From JAVBQL01 sp031549085 (GTDB taxonomy: Bacteria; Spirochaetota; GWE2-31-10; MWDO01): DNA of 64,000 bases. The notes under the pieces are model-generated. The model was given only the letters and a program-made list of their open reading frames with translations. It ran no database searches and was not told the origin of the DNA. Shown one piece after another: positions 17,957-26,046 of this stretch; positions within the stretch are counted from its first letter, which is position 1, and each line of letters starts with the position of its first letter. A program made the position numbers and the translations under genes. The stretch lies in assembly GCA_031549085.1 (NCBI GenBank), contig JAVBQL010000011.1, positions 17,961 through 81,960 on the forward strand, given 5' to 3'.

Positions 17957-19699
17957 ATGGCAAAAATAAAAATAAATGATGTAGAAATAGAAGTTAAAGA
18001 TGGAATATCTATCCTTGAGGCATCAAAACAGCTTGAAGATATCTATATTCCTACTCTCTGTTATATGAACCTCGATAGTTTTCATGTTGATCACCACATT
18101 GGTTCTTGTAGAGTTTGTATGGTTGATGTTACTCAAGGCAACAGAAAAAAGATGATGCCTGCCTGTTCTACACCTGTAACTGATGGTATGTCTATAGTTA
18201 CTGACTCTCCAGAGGTTATCAATATAAGAAGAATTGTTTTGGAGCTTCTGCTTTCAGATCACCCATTCAATTGTCTAATCTGTGCTAAGAACTTGGATTG
18301 TGAATTGCAGTCTCTTGCTCAAAGATTCGGAATCGAGATGATACACTATAAGGGTGAGCAATCAACATATCCGCTTGATGTGAGCAGCAAAGCGATAAAA
18401 AGAGAGCTTGATAAGTGTATAATGTGTAGAAGATGTGAGACTGCATGTAATCAAATGCAGACTGTTGGAACTTTAAGTGGTTATGGTCGTGGTTTCAAGG
18501 CTGTGGTTGGTACTGCTGAGATGAAACCATTGAAAGAGACAAACTGTGTATTCTGCGGTCAATGTGTGAATGTGTGTCCAACAGCAGCTCTTACTGAAAT
18601 CAACTATATAAAAGAGGTATGGCTTGCAATAAATAATCCAAACAAGATGGTAATTGTTCAGACAGCTCCAGCTGTACGTGTTGCAATTGGTGAGGAGTTT
18701 GGACTACCTGCTGGTGAAGATTGTACAGGAAAGCTTATATCTGGACTAAAAAAGATAGGTTTTAATGCTGTATTCTCTACTGATTTCTCTGCAGATCTCA
18801 CCATTATGGAGGAGGCAACTGAGCTTATAGAGAGATTAAAGAGTGGTAAGGATCTTCCAATATTAACATCATGCTGTCCTGGCTGGGTTAATTTCTTGGA
18901 GTATCAATTCCCTGACCTACTTAATATTCCTTCTTCTTGTAAATCTCCTCAACAGATGTTTGGGGCTGTTGCTAAAACCTACTATGCAAACAAGATTGGA
19001 GTTGATCCTGAAAATTTAATAGTAGTATCAGTCATGCCTTGTCTTGCAAAGAAATATGAGGCATCTCGTCCAGAACTATCTACTAATGGTATTCCTGATG
19101 TAGACTATGTTCTAACAACCCGTGAGCTTGCTAAAATGTTTAGAGAGGCTGGAATCAATATTACAAAACTTGAAGAGAGCAAATTTGATGATCCATTGGG
19201 AGAATCAACTGGTGCTGCTGTAATATTTGGAACAACAGGTGGAGTTATTGAGGCAGCTCTAAGAACTGCATATGAGTGGGTGACCAAAAAAGAGCTTAAA
19301 GATGTAAACTTCACTCAAGTTAGAGGACTTGAGGGAGTAATTGAGACAACTGTGGATCTTGATGGTAAAACATTAAACATTGCCATCTCAAATGGACTTG
19401 GTAGTGCAAGAGTACTATTAGAAAAAATTCAATCTGGCGAGGCAAACTACCATGCAATTGAGATTATGGCTTGTCCTGGCGGATGTATCGGTGGCGGCGG
19501 TCAGCCATATATCCATGGAGACACAAAAAAGATAGAGGCTAGAATGAAAGGAATCTATAGTATCGATTCAAAAGATACAATTAGAAAATCTCATGAGAAT
19601 CCATCTATCCAAAGATTGTATAAAGAGTTCCTTGGTGAGCCGGGAAGCAAAAAGGCTCATGATCTATTGCATACTCACTATACTGATAAAAATTGTTAA
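17957..19699 (+). CDS. hydA: [FeFe]-hydrogenase catalytic subunit
   Basis: This 580-residue subunit makes or oxidises H2. In order it carries an N-terminal [2Fe-2S] domain (C...GSCRVC...PACSTPV), the His-ligated [4Fe-4S] site HPFNCLICAKNLDC near residue 101, two [4Fe-4S] clusters (CIMCRRCETAC near 153; CVFCGQCVNVCP near 196), and the H-cluster motifs L1 TSCCPGW near 310, L2 MPCLAKKYEASRPE near 362 and L3 EIMACPGGCIGGGGQP near 503. All H-cluster cysteines are present. Length and domain order match HndD-type subunits of NAD-linked hydrogenases. The maturases HydE, HydF and HydG are not in this window and must be elsewhere. The ATG follows AGGAGG. Confidence 0.96.
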   Translation: MAKIKINDVEIEVKDGISILEASKQLEDIYIPTLCYMNLDSFHVDHHIGSCRVCMVDVTQGNRKKMMPACSTPVTDGMSIVTDSPEVINIRRIVLELLLSDHPFNCLICAKNLDCELQSLAQRFGIEMIHYKGEQSTYPLDVSSKAIKRELDKCIMCRRCETACNQMQTVGTLSGYGRGFKAVVGTAEMKPLKETNCVFCGQCVNVCPTAALTEINYIKEVWLAINNPNKMVIVQTAPAVRVAIGEEFGLPAGEDCTGKLISGLKKIGFNAVFSTDFSADLTIMEEATELIERLKSGKDLPILTSCCPGWVNFLEYQFPDLLNIPSSCKSPQQMFGAVAKTYYANKIGVDPENLIVVSVMPCLAKKYEASRPELSTNGIPDVDYVLTTRELAKMFREAGINITKLEESKFDDPLGESTGAAVIFGTTGGVIEAALRTAYEWVTKKELKDVNFTQVRGLEGVIETTVDLDGKTLNIAISNGLGSARVLLEKIQSGEANYHAIEIMACPGGCIGGGGQPYIHGDTKKIEARMKGIYSIDSKDTIRKSHENPSIQRLYKEFLGEPGSKKAHDLLHTHYTDKNC

Positions 19700-19725
19700 A
19701 CTTGCTATAAGTTAAGAATAATGAA

Positions 19726-19757
19726 AAAGAGTAGGATTTTCTTCTACTCTTTTTTTG
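19726..19757. terminator. Bidirectional terminator between hydA and the WG-repeat gene
   Basis: AAAGAGTAG (19726-19734) pairs with CTACTCTTT (19744-19752), followed by T on the plus strand and a shorter T tract on the minus strand. Confidence 0.85.
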
Positions 19758-19758
19758 T

Positions 19759-21147
19759 CTATTTCTTATTATTTTTATTTATTTCGTTTAGCCTGTTATT
19801 AACACCTTTAAGAGAGTTATATTCAATAGGTACAACTATTTTGCCTGTTTTTACATTTATAACACCATATTTGTTATTTGTTTTTACTACTAATGATTCT
19901 AGTATAGTAACACTTCTTGGATTAAATATATTACCAGTAAATAATACTTCAAATTCGTCATAGATAACAGGAACAGTTATTTTACCAGTTTTATCAACAA
20001 CACCATATTTATTATTTAATGTTATTTTAGAAAACCCATTCGGAAAACGTTCTCCAAAATTATCTATACAGTCATATATAAGAGGAACAACCTCTTTACC
20101 CGTCTTATTTACAATACCATATTTACCATCTAGTTTTGCCCTGATCATTCCATTTTGAAACATAACTCTATAATTATTTCTAGAATTATTGCTTGCTCCA
20201 TATTCCTTGTTACAACTATATAGAGCATCATACTTTATAGGAATAAGCTCCCTACCTGTTTTATCAATAAAACCATATTTTATTTTACAATCTTTTTCCA
20301 ACTCTATCTGAATCAACTCATCCTCATATTCACCTTCATCATCACGACTAGTTTCTTCATATATCCTTATATTATCGTACTCAATAGGAATAAGCATTTT
20401 TCCTATTTTATTAAATAGTCCATACTTATCTTTTAAATTGACTACAATCAACTCACCTTTACTATATTTTACATAATCGCTAAAAATAGCTGGAATAACA
20501 ATCTTTTCACTTGTATCAATAAATCCAATTCCGGGTTTTCCATCAATATGAACAGCTGCTAATCCATTTTCAAAATCTCCAGCATAACTATAAATAATTG
20601 GTATAACAACTTTACCACTCCTATCAATAAACCCATATTTGGAACTTGAATCTTTTTCTACTTTTACTCTAGCTAATCCATCTTTAAAATTATATATATC
20701 CCATTTGTATTCAGCAGGAACAATTGTTTTTCCACTCTTATCTATGAGACCATAAAAATAGTTAGAGGATCCAGTAGGATTCTCATCTAAGTAGGTTGCT
20801 CCTATCTTAAATAATCCATCTTCAAAAACCTCTATACGATCATACTCAATAGATAGAATAATATTACCACTTTTATCAATAAATCCAAATTTACTATAAT
20901 CACCATATTTACCTTTTTTATTTAATGTTACTTTGGCTAATCCATCTAACAATTTCCCAAATTCCTCTACATTGTCATAAATAATTGGAACAACGATTTT
21001 AGCATTCTCATCAATAAATCCAAATTTATTATTGTGTGTTACTATGGCTAACCCATCTTTAAATGAACCCATTTGAAAATAGTCCTCACTAAAGAGTCCA
21101 CTTAATGACAATATAATAATAAAGAAAATAGTTAATTTTTTCTTCAT
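19759..21147 (-). CDS. Exported WG-repeat (KWG) protein
   Basis: This 462-residue protein has a cleavable signal peptide (MKKKLTIFF...LFSED) and then about ten to eleven WG/KWG-type beta repeats of 35-50 residues of the form [F/L]xDGLAxVxxxxKYGFIDKxGKxVIPxxYD. Such repeats form beta-propeller-like or solenoid surfaces; a molecular role has rarely been established. The ATG follows AAGGAGA. It lies on the same strand as, and 128 nt downstream of, the Cys-rich microprotein gene, so readthrough from that unit is possible, although a hairpin at 21194-21224 lies between them. It is convergent with the hydrogenase operon and shares its terminator. Confidence 0.85.
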   Translation of the reverse strand: MKKKLTIFFIIILSLSGLFSEDYFQMGSFKDGLAIVTHNNKFGFIDENAKIVVPIIYDNVEEFGKLLDGLAKVTLNKKGKYGDYSKFGFIDKSGNIILSIEYDRIEVFEDGLFKIGATYLDENPTGSSNYFYGLIDKSGKTIVPAEYKWDIYNFKDGLARVKVEKDSSSKYGFIDRSGKVVIPIIYSYAGDFENGLAAVHIDGKPGIGFIDTSEKIVIPAIFSDYVKYSKGELIVVNLKDKYGLFNKIGKMLIPIEYDNIRIYEETSRDDEGEYEDELIQIELEKDCKIKYGFIDKTGRELIPIKYDALYSCNKEYGASNNSRNNYRVMFQNGMIRAKLDGKYGIVNKTGKEVVPLIYDCIDNFGERFPNGFSKITLNNKYGVVDKTGKITVPVIYDEFEVLFTGNIFNPRSVTILESLVVKTNNKYGVINVKTGKIVVPIEYNSLKGVNNRLNEINKNNKK

Positions 21148-21193
21148 TTTATCTCCTTATTAATAATCAATCAATTTTTATGCAATAGAGAAC

Positions 21194-21224
21194 TTCACAA
21201 ACAGAGCTGTTGTCTGCTTGTGAA
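21194..21224. terminator. 12-bp hairpin between microprotein and WG-repeat gene
   Basis: TTCACAAACAGA (21194-21205) pairs with TCTGCTTGTGAA (21213-21224), with one G-U pair and a 7-nt loop. There is no clear U tract, so it may be a weak terminator, a processing site or an operator. Confidence 0.45.
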
Positions 21225-21275
21225 TAAATAGTGTAATAAAAAAACATTCTTAATTGAATTTTCTATTACATCATT

Positions 21276-21395
21276 TTAAGCTTGAGAAAAATTTGAACAT
21301 GAAGAACTGGAACTTGTAGAAGTGCCCTTTTCATTACGAAGATAGCACTTGCCAGATCTAAAATGTCTGCAAGCGCTGCATTTACCATTTGCCAT
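21276..21395 (-). CDS. 39-residue Cys-rich microprotein
   Basis: This small gene starts at ATG (21395) behind a perfect AGGAGG seven bases upstream. It encodes 39 residues, beginning MANGKCSACRHFRSGKC and ending in a Ser/Thr-rich stretch and CSNFSQA. Cys lie at 6, 9, 17 and 33 (CxxC-x7-C-x15-C), with Phe two residues after the CSN Cys and after CRH. The spacing recalls tiny Fe-S or zinc-binding proteins, including the HiPIP-like small subunits of some glycyl-radical enzymes, but it is not a match I can name. It could also be a ribosomally made peptide precursor. It begins 26 nt after the end of the structured RNA at 21421-21674 and appears to share its transcript. No partner enzyme is adjacent. 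Confidence 0.65.
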   Translation of the reverse strand: MANGKCSACRHFRSGKCYLRNEKGTSTSSSSSCSNFSQA

Positions 21396-21420
21396 AACTA
21401 TACCTCCTTTTGATTTTTTT

Positions 21421-21674
21421 TAATCCATCATAAAGGAGCGTCTTAAAGCACAAACAAGCCCATGCTCACATTGGTTCACACGCCGGATATACCCCTACTG
21501 TCAGCAAAGAAGTAAACCAGCCCAATGTGATAACACGGACTTGTTAATAACAAAACTATAGAGATTGGGCATAGATATGGCATACCTACACCCAAAATAG
21601 AGTTGGACTCTGTTGTCTGACAGTAAAAAATAGTTATCCATCAAAAGGGTGTGAATCCTTATTTATGATAGATC
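21421..21674 (-). ncRNA. Pseudoknotted structured RNA of about 250 nt, unknown family
   Basis: Long-range complementarity shows a compact fold. The closing stem (21423-21437 with 21656-21673) begins exactly at the predicted transcription start. The other helices are 21496-21504 with 21617-21625 (9 bp, perfect), 21475-21481 with 21649-21655 (7 bp), 21466-21474 with 21522-21530 (9 bp, perfect) extended by 21454-21458 with 21540-21544, and the small hairpins 21565-21569/21591-21595 and 21599-21603/21607-21611. The 21466/21522 helix crosses the 21496/21617 and 21475/21649 helices, so the fold is a pseudoknot. The G+C content is clearly above the flanks. The minus strand is set by the consensus promoter at 21681-21709. 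It precedes a Cys-rich ORF and may be a leader riboswitch or an independent RNA. I recognise no conserved boxes of known riboswitches, 6S, tmRNA, SRP or RNase P. Confidence 0.7.
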
Positions 21675-21680
21675 GTTAAA

Positions 21681-21709
21681 ATTGTACAATTTTTTAATTG
21701 TAAAATCAA
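21681..21709 (-). promoter_or_regulatory. sigma70-type promoter of the structured RNA and microprotein
   Basis: On the minus strand TTGATT (21709-21704), a 17-nt spacer and TACAAT (21686-21681). The predicted +1 at 21674 is the first base of the closing stem. Confidence 0.75.
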
Positions 21710-21756
21710 CTATTTTATTTAAAAGGTGTGAAAATGTATTTTTTACTTGATAATAT

Positions 21757-21785
21757 TTGACAAAATCTAAAAATATTGATATTCT
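21757..21785 (+). promoter_or_regulatory. Promoter and 95-nt leader of the MATE gene
   Basis: TTGACA (21757-21762), 17 nt, TATTCT (21780-21785). The transcript leader to 21885 contains GTAGTAGACTAC and two CTTAAG copies that can form small hairpins, and there is only a weak SD (GAGAG) before the ATG. Confidence 0.7.
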
Positions 21786-21885
21786 CTATCACCTTAAGTA
21801 GTAGACTACATGATTAACCCGCCTTAAGAGATAACTAATTAACAGATTTCAGCAGCTCGCGTAAATTTAAGAGAGTATTTGACTT

Positions 21886-23238
21886 ATGGAAAATTCAAAG
21901 AAAAATTTTTATATTGACCTATTGAAGCTTGGTCTGCCTATGGCTTTTCAAAATCTCATAATGGGACTCTTCAACATTGTTGATACAATAATGGTTGGAC
22001 AATTGGGTAAATTTGAGACTGCCGCTGTTGGACTTGCTGCAAAAATATTTATGGTCTATTTTGTCTCATCATTTGGAATTGTGGCTGCAGTAACTATATT
22101 CACCTCACAGCATTGGGGTAAAAAAGATATTAAAAGCATTAGAAATGTAACTTTCGTAGGAACATTTGTGCTTTTTATCTATTCGACAGTTGTAATGCTG
22201 ATTCTCTTGATATTCCCAGAGTTCATACTATCAATATTTACAAAAGATCCTGACATCATTAGACTTGCAAAGACATATATACAGATAAACGCCATCACTC
22301 TCCCGCTTGTCGCAATTGATATTACCTACTCGGGTGTTACAAAGTCAACAGGGAAGACTGTTCCTCCAATGATTACAACCTCAATTGCATTCTTTTTAAA
22401 TACGATATTGAACTACATCTTGATATTTGGAAACTTTGGCTTTCCAAAACTTGGAGTTGATGGAGCAGCTATTGCAACAAGTATCTCTCGTGCGGTTGGA
22501 TGTATCTTAATATTGATTGTAATCTATGCAAAGAACTACCCTGCAGCAATAGGACAAAAAGATATCTGCTTTTCCAAGCACCTCTTCGCTCTCTTTTTTA
22601 GAAAAATGATGCCAATTTTAACAAATGAGCTTCTATGGGTGGGAGGTGTCACGGTATATTCAATTGTATATGCAAGAATGGGTGTTGACGAACTTGCTGT
22701 AATAAGCATATTCTCACCAATTGAGGGGATAGCAATTGGTCTCTGCATAGCAATAGCAAGCACCTCAGCAATAATTCTTGGAAATGAGCTTGGAAAAAAT
22801 AATCTTGATGGGGCATATGCCTATGCAAAGCGCTTTTTAAAAATTGGAGCAATATTGGGACTACTCATTGGAGCAGCAACCATAGCTCTTGGACTCCCAA
22901 TATTGCAAATATTTAATGTTGAGCAGTCAATAAAAGATTTGGCAAAGATAATTATATATATCTTTGGTGCAACCCTATGGCTGCGTCTATTTTTGATGAT
23001 TCTATTTTTAGGAGTGCTTCGAAGCGGCGGAGATGTAAAATTTGCATTTTTTATAGATGCAGGCATAACATGGAGTGTTGGAATTCCGCTTGCAATTCTA
23101 TTTGGTATTGTTTTAAAGTATCCTCTCTATATAGTCTATGCAACCTTTTTTATTGAAGAGTTTATAAAACTAGTTATATTCTCTTTTAGAATGAGAAGCA
23201 AAAAGTGGCTTAAAAATCTCACCTTAGAAAATACGTAA
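21886..23238 (+). CDS. MATE family efflux transporter
   Basis: This is a multidrug and toxic-compound extrusion protein, an inner-membrane cation/drug antiporter. The 450 residues show about twelve hydrophobic segments and the two-fold MATE pattern: the N-terminal half contains PMAFQNLIMGLFNIVDTIMVGQLG (about residues 15-38), a classic MATE start, and the second half contains MPILTNELLWVGGVTVYSIVYARMG (about 238-262). Length is normal. The substrate cannot be predicted. It has its own consensus promoter, divergent from the structured RNA promoter with about 50 nt between the two -35 boxes, so the two units could share control. The 95-nt leader is long for a simple promoter and may itself be regulatory. 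Confidence 0.92.
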   Translation: MENSKKNFYIDLLKLGLPMAFQNLIMGLFNIVDTIMVGQLGKFETAAVGLAAKIFMVYFVSSFGIVAAVTIFTSQHWGKKDIKSIRNVTFVGTFVLFIYSTVVMLILLIFPEFILSIFTKDPDIIRLAKTYIQINAITLPLVAIDITYSGVTKSTGKTVPPMITTSIAFFLNTILNYILIFGNFGFPKLGVDGAAIATSISRAVGCILILIVIYAKNYPAAIGQKDICFSKHLFALFFRKMMPILTNELLWVGGVTVYSIVYARMGVDELAVISIFSPIEGIAIGLCIAIASTSAIILGNELGKNNLDGAYAYAKRFLKIGAILGLLIGAATIALGLPILQIFNVEQSIKDLAKIIIYIFGATLWLRLFLMILFLGVLRSGGDVKFAFFIDAGITWSVGIPLAILFGIVLKYPLYIVYATFFIEEFIKLVIFSFRMRSKKWLKNLTLENT

Positions 23239-23315
23239 AATAGGGAGAATTATTAGCAATTTTTACTGATTATAATTACAAAAATATTTTTTATATAAAT
23301 AAAAACCATTTTTCT

Positions 23316-23344
23316 TTGATTAGTTGTTAAAAATAAAGTAAAAT
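23316..23344 (+). promoter_or_regulatory. sigma70-type promoter of glgC
   Basis: TTGATT (23316-23321), 17 nt, TAAAAT (23339-23344), 53 nt before the ATG at 23398. Confidence 0.65.
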
Positions 23345-23397
23345 TAATAGATAATTCTATTTTTTAAAAGGGCAATTTATTCAAGGAGATGAAAAAT

Positions 23398-24669
23398 ATG
23401 AAAAGTGTTATTTGTCTAATATTGGGCGGTGGTCAAGGAAGCAGGCTCTATCCATTAACAAAAGATCGTTCGAAACCTGCTGTACCAATAGGCGGAAAAT
23501 ATAGACTTATTGATATACCTGTAAGCAACTGCCTAAACTCTGGTATAAATAAAATATTTATATTAACACAATTCAATTCAGCATCTCTTAATAAACATAT
23601 AAACCAAACATATAGATTTGATGGTTTTGGGGAGGGATTTGTTGATATATTGGCAGCAGAGCAATCTATGGAGACCACTGACTGGTATCAAGGAACTGCT
23701 GATGCTGTAAGAAAAAACCTCAAACATATCACTGCATTTTTAGATCTCAAATATGTTCTTATAATAAGTGGAGATCAGATATACTCTATGAATTTTGAAG
23801 AGCTATTCAATTTTCATATCGAAACTAAAGCAGATATAACAATATCTGTTTTGCCTGTTAATAGAGAGGATGCAGAGGGTTTTGGCATATTAAAGATTGA
23901 TAAAAATAGAATTACCGATTTTGTTGAAAAACCAAAAGATGATAAACTTTTAGATTCATTAAAGGCACAAAAATTTATAAGAGAGAAGTATCCAACAATA
24001 GAAAAAGATAAGGAGTATCTTGGTTCTATGGGAATATACCTTTTTAATAGAGAGGTTTTACTGGATCTTCTTGATAATAACTATGCAGACTTTGGAAAAG
24101 AGATAATCCCTGAAGCGATTAAAGAGAAAAATGTTTATGGATATCTCTTTAATGGATATTGGGAAGATGTTGGAACAATAAAATCTTTCTGGAAAGCAAA
24201 TATAGATTTTGCTGAAGAGCATCCAAAATTTAGTTTTTATAAAAATACAATGTACACAAATTCAAGACATTTGGCTCCATCAAAAATAATTAAGAGTAAT
24301 ATAGATGAGTCCATCATTTGTGAAGGTGCTGTTATATCAAATGCAACAATAAGGCGAGCAATAATTGGTATAAGAAGTATGATAGGCGATAATGTTGTAA
24401 TAGAGAACTCAGTAATAATGGGGGCGGACTTTTTTGAATCAAATATTGGCAAGGTATTCAACAAGGAGCATGGTCTCCTAAATATTGGTATTGGTAGCAA
24501 TACTGTTATTAAAAATGCAATAGTTGATAAAAATTCAAGAATAGGTGAAAACTGTAAGATAATTAATAAAAATAAAGTGAAAGATTTTGATGGAAAAAAT
24601 TATTATATAAGAGATTATATTGTAATTATTCCAAAAAATGCTATAATATGGGATTATACCGAAATATAA
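23398..24669 (+). CDS. glgC: Glucose-1-phosphate adenylyltransferase
   Basis: GlgC makes ADP-glucose from glucose-1-phosphate and ATP, the committed step of glycogen synthesis. The product of 423 residues has the nucleotidyltransferase motif LGGGQGSRLYPLTKDRSKPAV near the N-terminus, YQGTADAVRKNL, GSMGIYLFN, WEDVGTIKSFWKAN, and a C-terminal left-handed beta-helix with hexapeptide-like repeats (IGDNVVIENSVIMGAD). Two in-frame ATGs exist. The second (23398) is preferred because AAGGAG at 23383-23388 lies 9 nt before it, while it abuts the first (23389). A glycogen synthase or branching enzyme is not adjacent. malQ at 59.5 kb belongs to the same metabolism. Confidence 0.95.
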   Translation: MKSVICLILGGGQGSRLYPLTKDRSKPAVPIGGKYRLIDIPVSNCLNSGINKIFILTQFNSASLNKHINQTYRFDGFGEGFVDILAAEQSMETTDWYQGTADAVRKNLKHITAFLDLKYVLIISGDQIYSMNFEELFNFHIETKADITISVLPVNREDAEGFGILKIDKNRITDFVEKPKDDKLLDSLKAQKFIREKYPTIEKDKEYLGSMGIYLFNREVLLDLLDNNYADFGKEIIPEAIKEKNVYGYLFNGYWEDVGTIKSFWKANIDFAEEHPKFSFYKNTMYTNSRHLAPSKIIKSNIDESIICEGAVISNATIRRAIIGIRSMIGDNVVIENSVIMGADFFESNIGKVFNKEHGLLNIGIGSNTVIKNAIVDKNSRIGENCKIINKNKVKDFDGKNYYIRDYIVIIPKNAIIWDYTEI

Positions 24670-24734
24670 TTATTCAATCTGGGAAATTTATATTATTATA
24701 AAAATGAGTATTTGTTTTTGAGGAGATAAGAAAA

Positions 24735-25811
24735 GTGAAAAAAATTATACTGTTTATCTTACCCATTCTGACCATTTTTTTGATAACAGGCTGTAAAAAA
24801 TCATCAGAAGTATTTAAAGTAGGATTTGTATATGTTGGTTCTGTTACTGATGGTGGATGGACACAATCAAATGATGAGGCAAGGATAGAGCTTGAAAAAG
24901 AGATCCCAAATATAGAGACATCATATGTATCTGATGTTCCAAAAGGAAAGAATGCTGAAAGAGTTATAAATGAATATGCGACACAAGGTTATAGCCTCAT
25001 ATTTTCAACAAGCTTCGATTTTATGAATCAAACAATAAATGTGGCTAAACATTTTCCAAAAACTGTGTTTATGAACTGTTCAGGCTACAAAAGGGCAAAG
25101 AATGTTGGAACATATTTTGGGGCTGTAGAAGAAGCACAATATCTAACAGGTCTTATCGCTGGCAAGATGACAAAGAAAAATTCTGTTGGCTTCGTTGCTC
25201 CCTACCAAATACCAGAGATTATTAGAGTGGTAAATGCCTATGCTTTGGGAGTCAAAGCAGTGAATCCTAATGCAAAAGTAAAAGTTGTATGGACAAACTC
25301 ATGGTTTGATCCTGCAAAAGAGAGAGAGGCTGCAATATTATTGATGGATAGTGGTATTGATGTACTAGCAACAGGCTGTGACTCTTCTGCTGTTGTTTCA
25401 GCTGGAGAATCAAGAGGAGTATGGACTATTGGATACAATTTGGACTCTTCAAGTATTGCTCCAAAAACATATCTAACATCCCCTATACTAAACTGGATTG
25501 TTGTATATAAAGATATTGTGGAGAAAGTAATGTCTAAAAAAATAGACAACTGGTCAAACTTTGACTATTATGAGGGGTTAAATACTGGTATAGTATCACT
25601 TGTCCCTTTAAGCAGTCATGTTCCAGAAGATGTAAAAGAGTTGGTTGAAAAAAATCGAGTTGCTATTGCCAATAGAGAACTCAATATATTTACAGGACCT
25701 ATATATAAAAATGATGGAAGCATAGCTATTGCTGATGGAGAGGTTGCAAGTTATGATGACATTATGAGTATGGAGTATCTAGTAGATAATATCATTGGAA
25801 TTCTTAATTAA
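24735..25811 (+). CDS. BMP/PnrA-type nucleoside-binding lipoprotein, copy 1
   Basis: This belongs to the BMP family (Med/TmpC/PnrA), periplasmic lipoproteins that bind purine nucleosides for ABC import in spirochaetes and other bacteria. The 358 residues include a lipoprotein signal (lipobox LITGC, Cys near 20) and the family pattern VGFVYVGSVTDGGWTQSNDEAR, ERVINEYATQGYSLIFSTSF and NVGTYFGAVEEAQYLTGLIAGKMTK. Start is GTG behind GAGGAGA. It sits 65 nt after glgC and is followed by a strong terminator, then by a second, clearly homologous copy. No ABC permease or ATPase gene is adjacent, so the importer must be elsewhere or the protein works otherwise. Confidence 0.9.
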   Translation: MKKIILFILPILTIFLITGCKKSSEVFKVGFVYVGSVTDGGWTQSNDEARIELEKEIPNIETSYVSDVPKGKNAERVINEYATQGYSLIFSTSFDFMNQTINVAKHFPKTVFMNCSGYKRAKNVGTYFGAVEEAQYLTGLIAGKMTKKNSVGFVAPYQIPEIIRVVNAYALGVKAVNPNAKVKVVWTNSWFDPAKEREAAILLMDSGIDVLATGCDSSAVVSAGESRGVWTIGYNLDSSSIAPKTYLTSPILNWIVVYKDIVEKVMSKKIDNWSNFDYYEGLNTGIVSLVPLSSHVPEDVKELVEKNRVAIANRELNIFTGPIYKNDGSIAIADGEVASYDDIMSMEYLVDNIIGILN

Positions 25812-25827
25812 GATATTCGTTTAATTT

Positions 25828-25874
25828 ATATGGGGGGCAAAGAGATATTCTATCTTTGCCCCCCATATTTTTTT
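25828..25874 (+). terminator. Strong rho-independent terminator after BMP copy 1
   Basis: A 16-bp stem (ATATGGGGGGCAAAGA with its complement, 25828-25843 and 25852-25867, 8-nt loop) is followed by a T run. Confidence 0.93.
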
Positions 25875-26046
25875 AAAAAAAGCATATAATAACAAAAAAA
25901 TGCAATTCATTGTTTAAATATATTGTTATTATTCAAAAAAATGTTATATGTTATTATACTATTGTTAAGTGAAATTATAATATTTCTAAAAGAGGAGTAT
26001 ATTCACTTACCAGTATTAGACACTATAATTTGAGGAGATTAAGCTT

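Noticed and set aside
21194..21224. Possible Rex redox operator (TTCACAA...TTGTGAA)
   Set aside because: The half sites are in the wrong order and 17 nt apart, not the TTGTGAA-N4-TTCACAA arrangement; the repeat is better read as a hairpin.
21421..21674. tmRNA, RNase P, SRP or 6S RNA
   Set aside because: No GAGGAAAG/ACAGAA pair of RNase P, no tRNA-like ends or CCA of tmRNA, no SRP tetraloop region, and the crossing helices do not fit the 6S rod.
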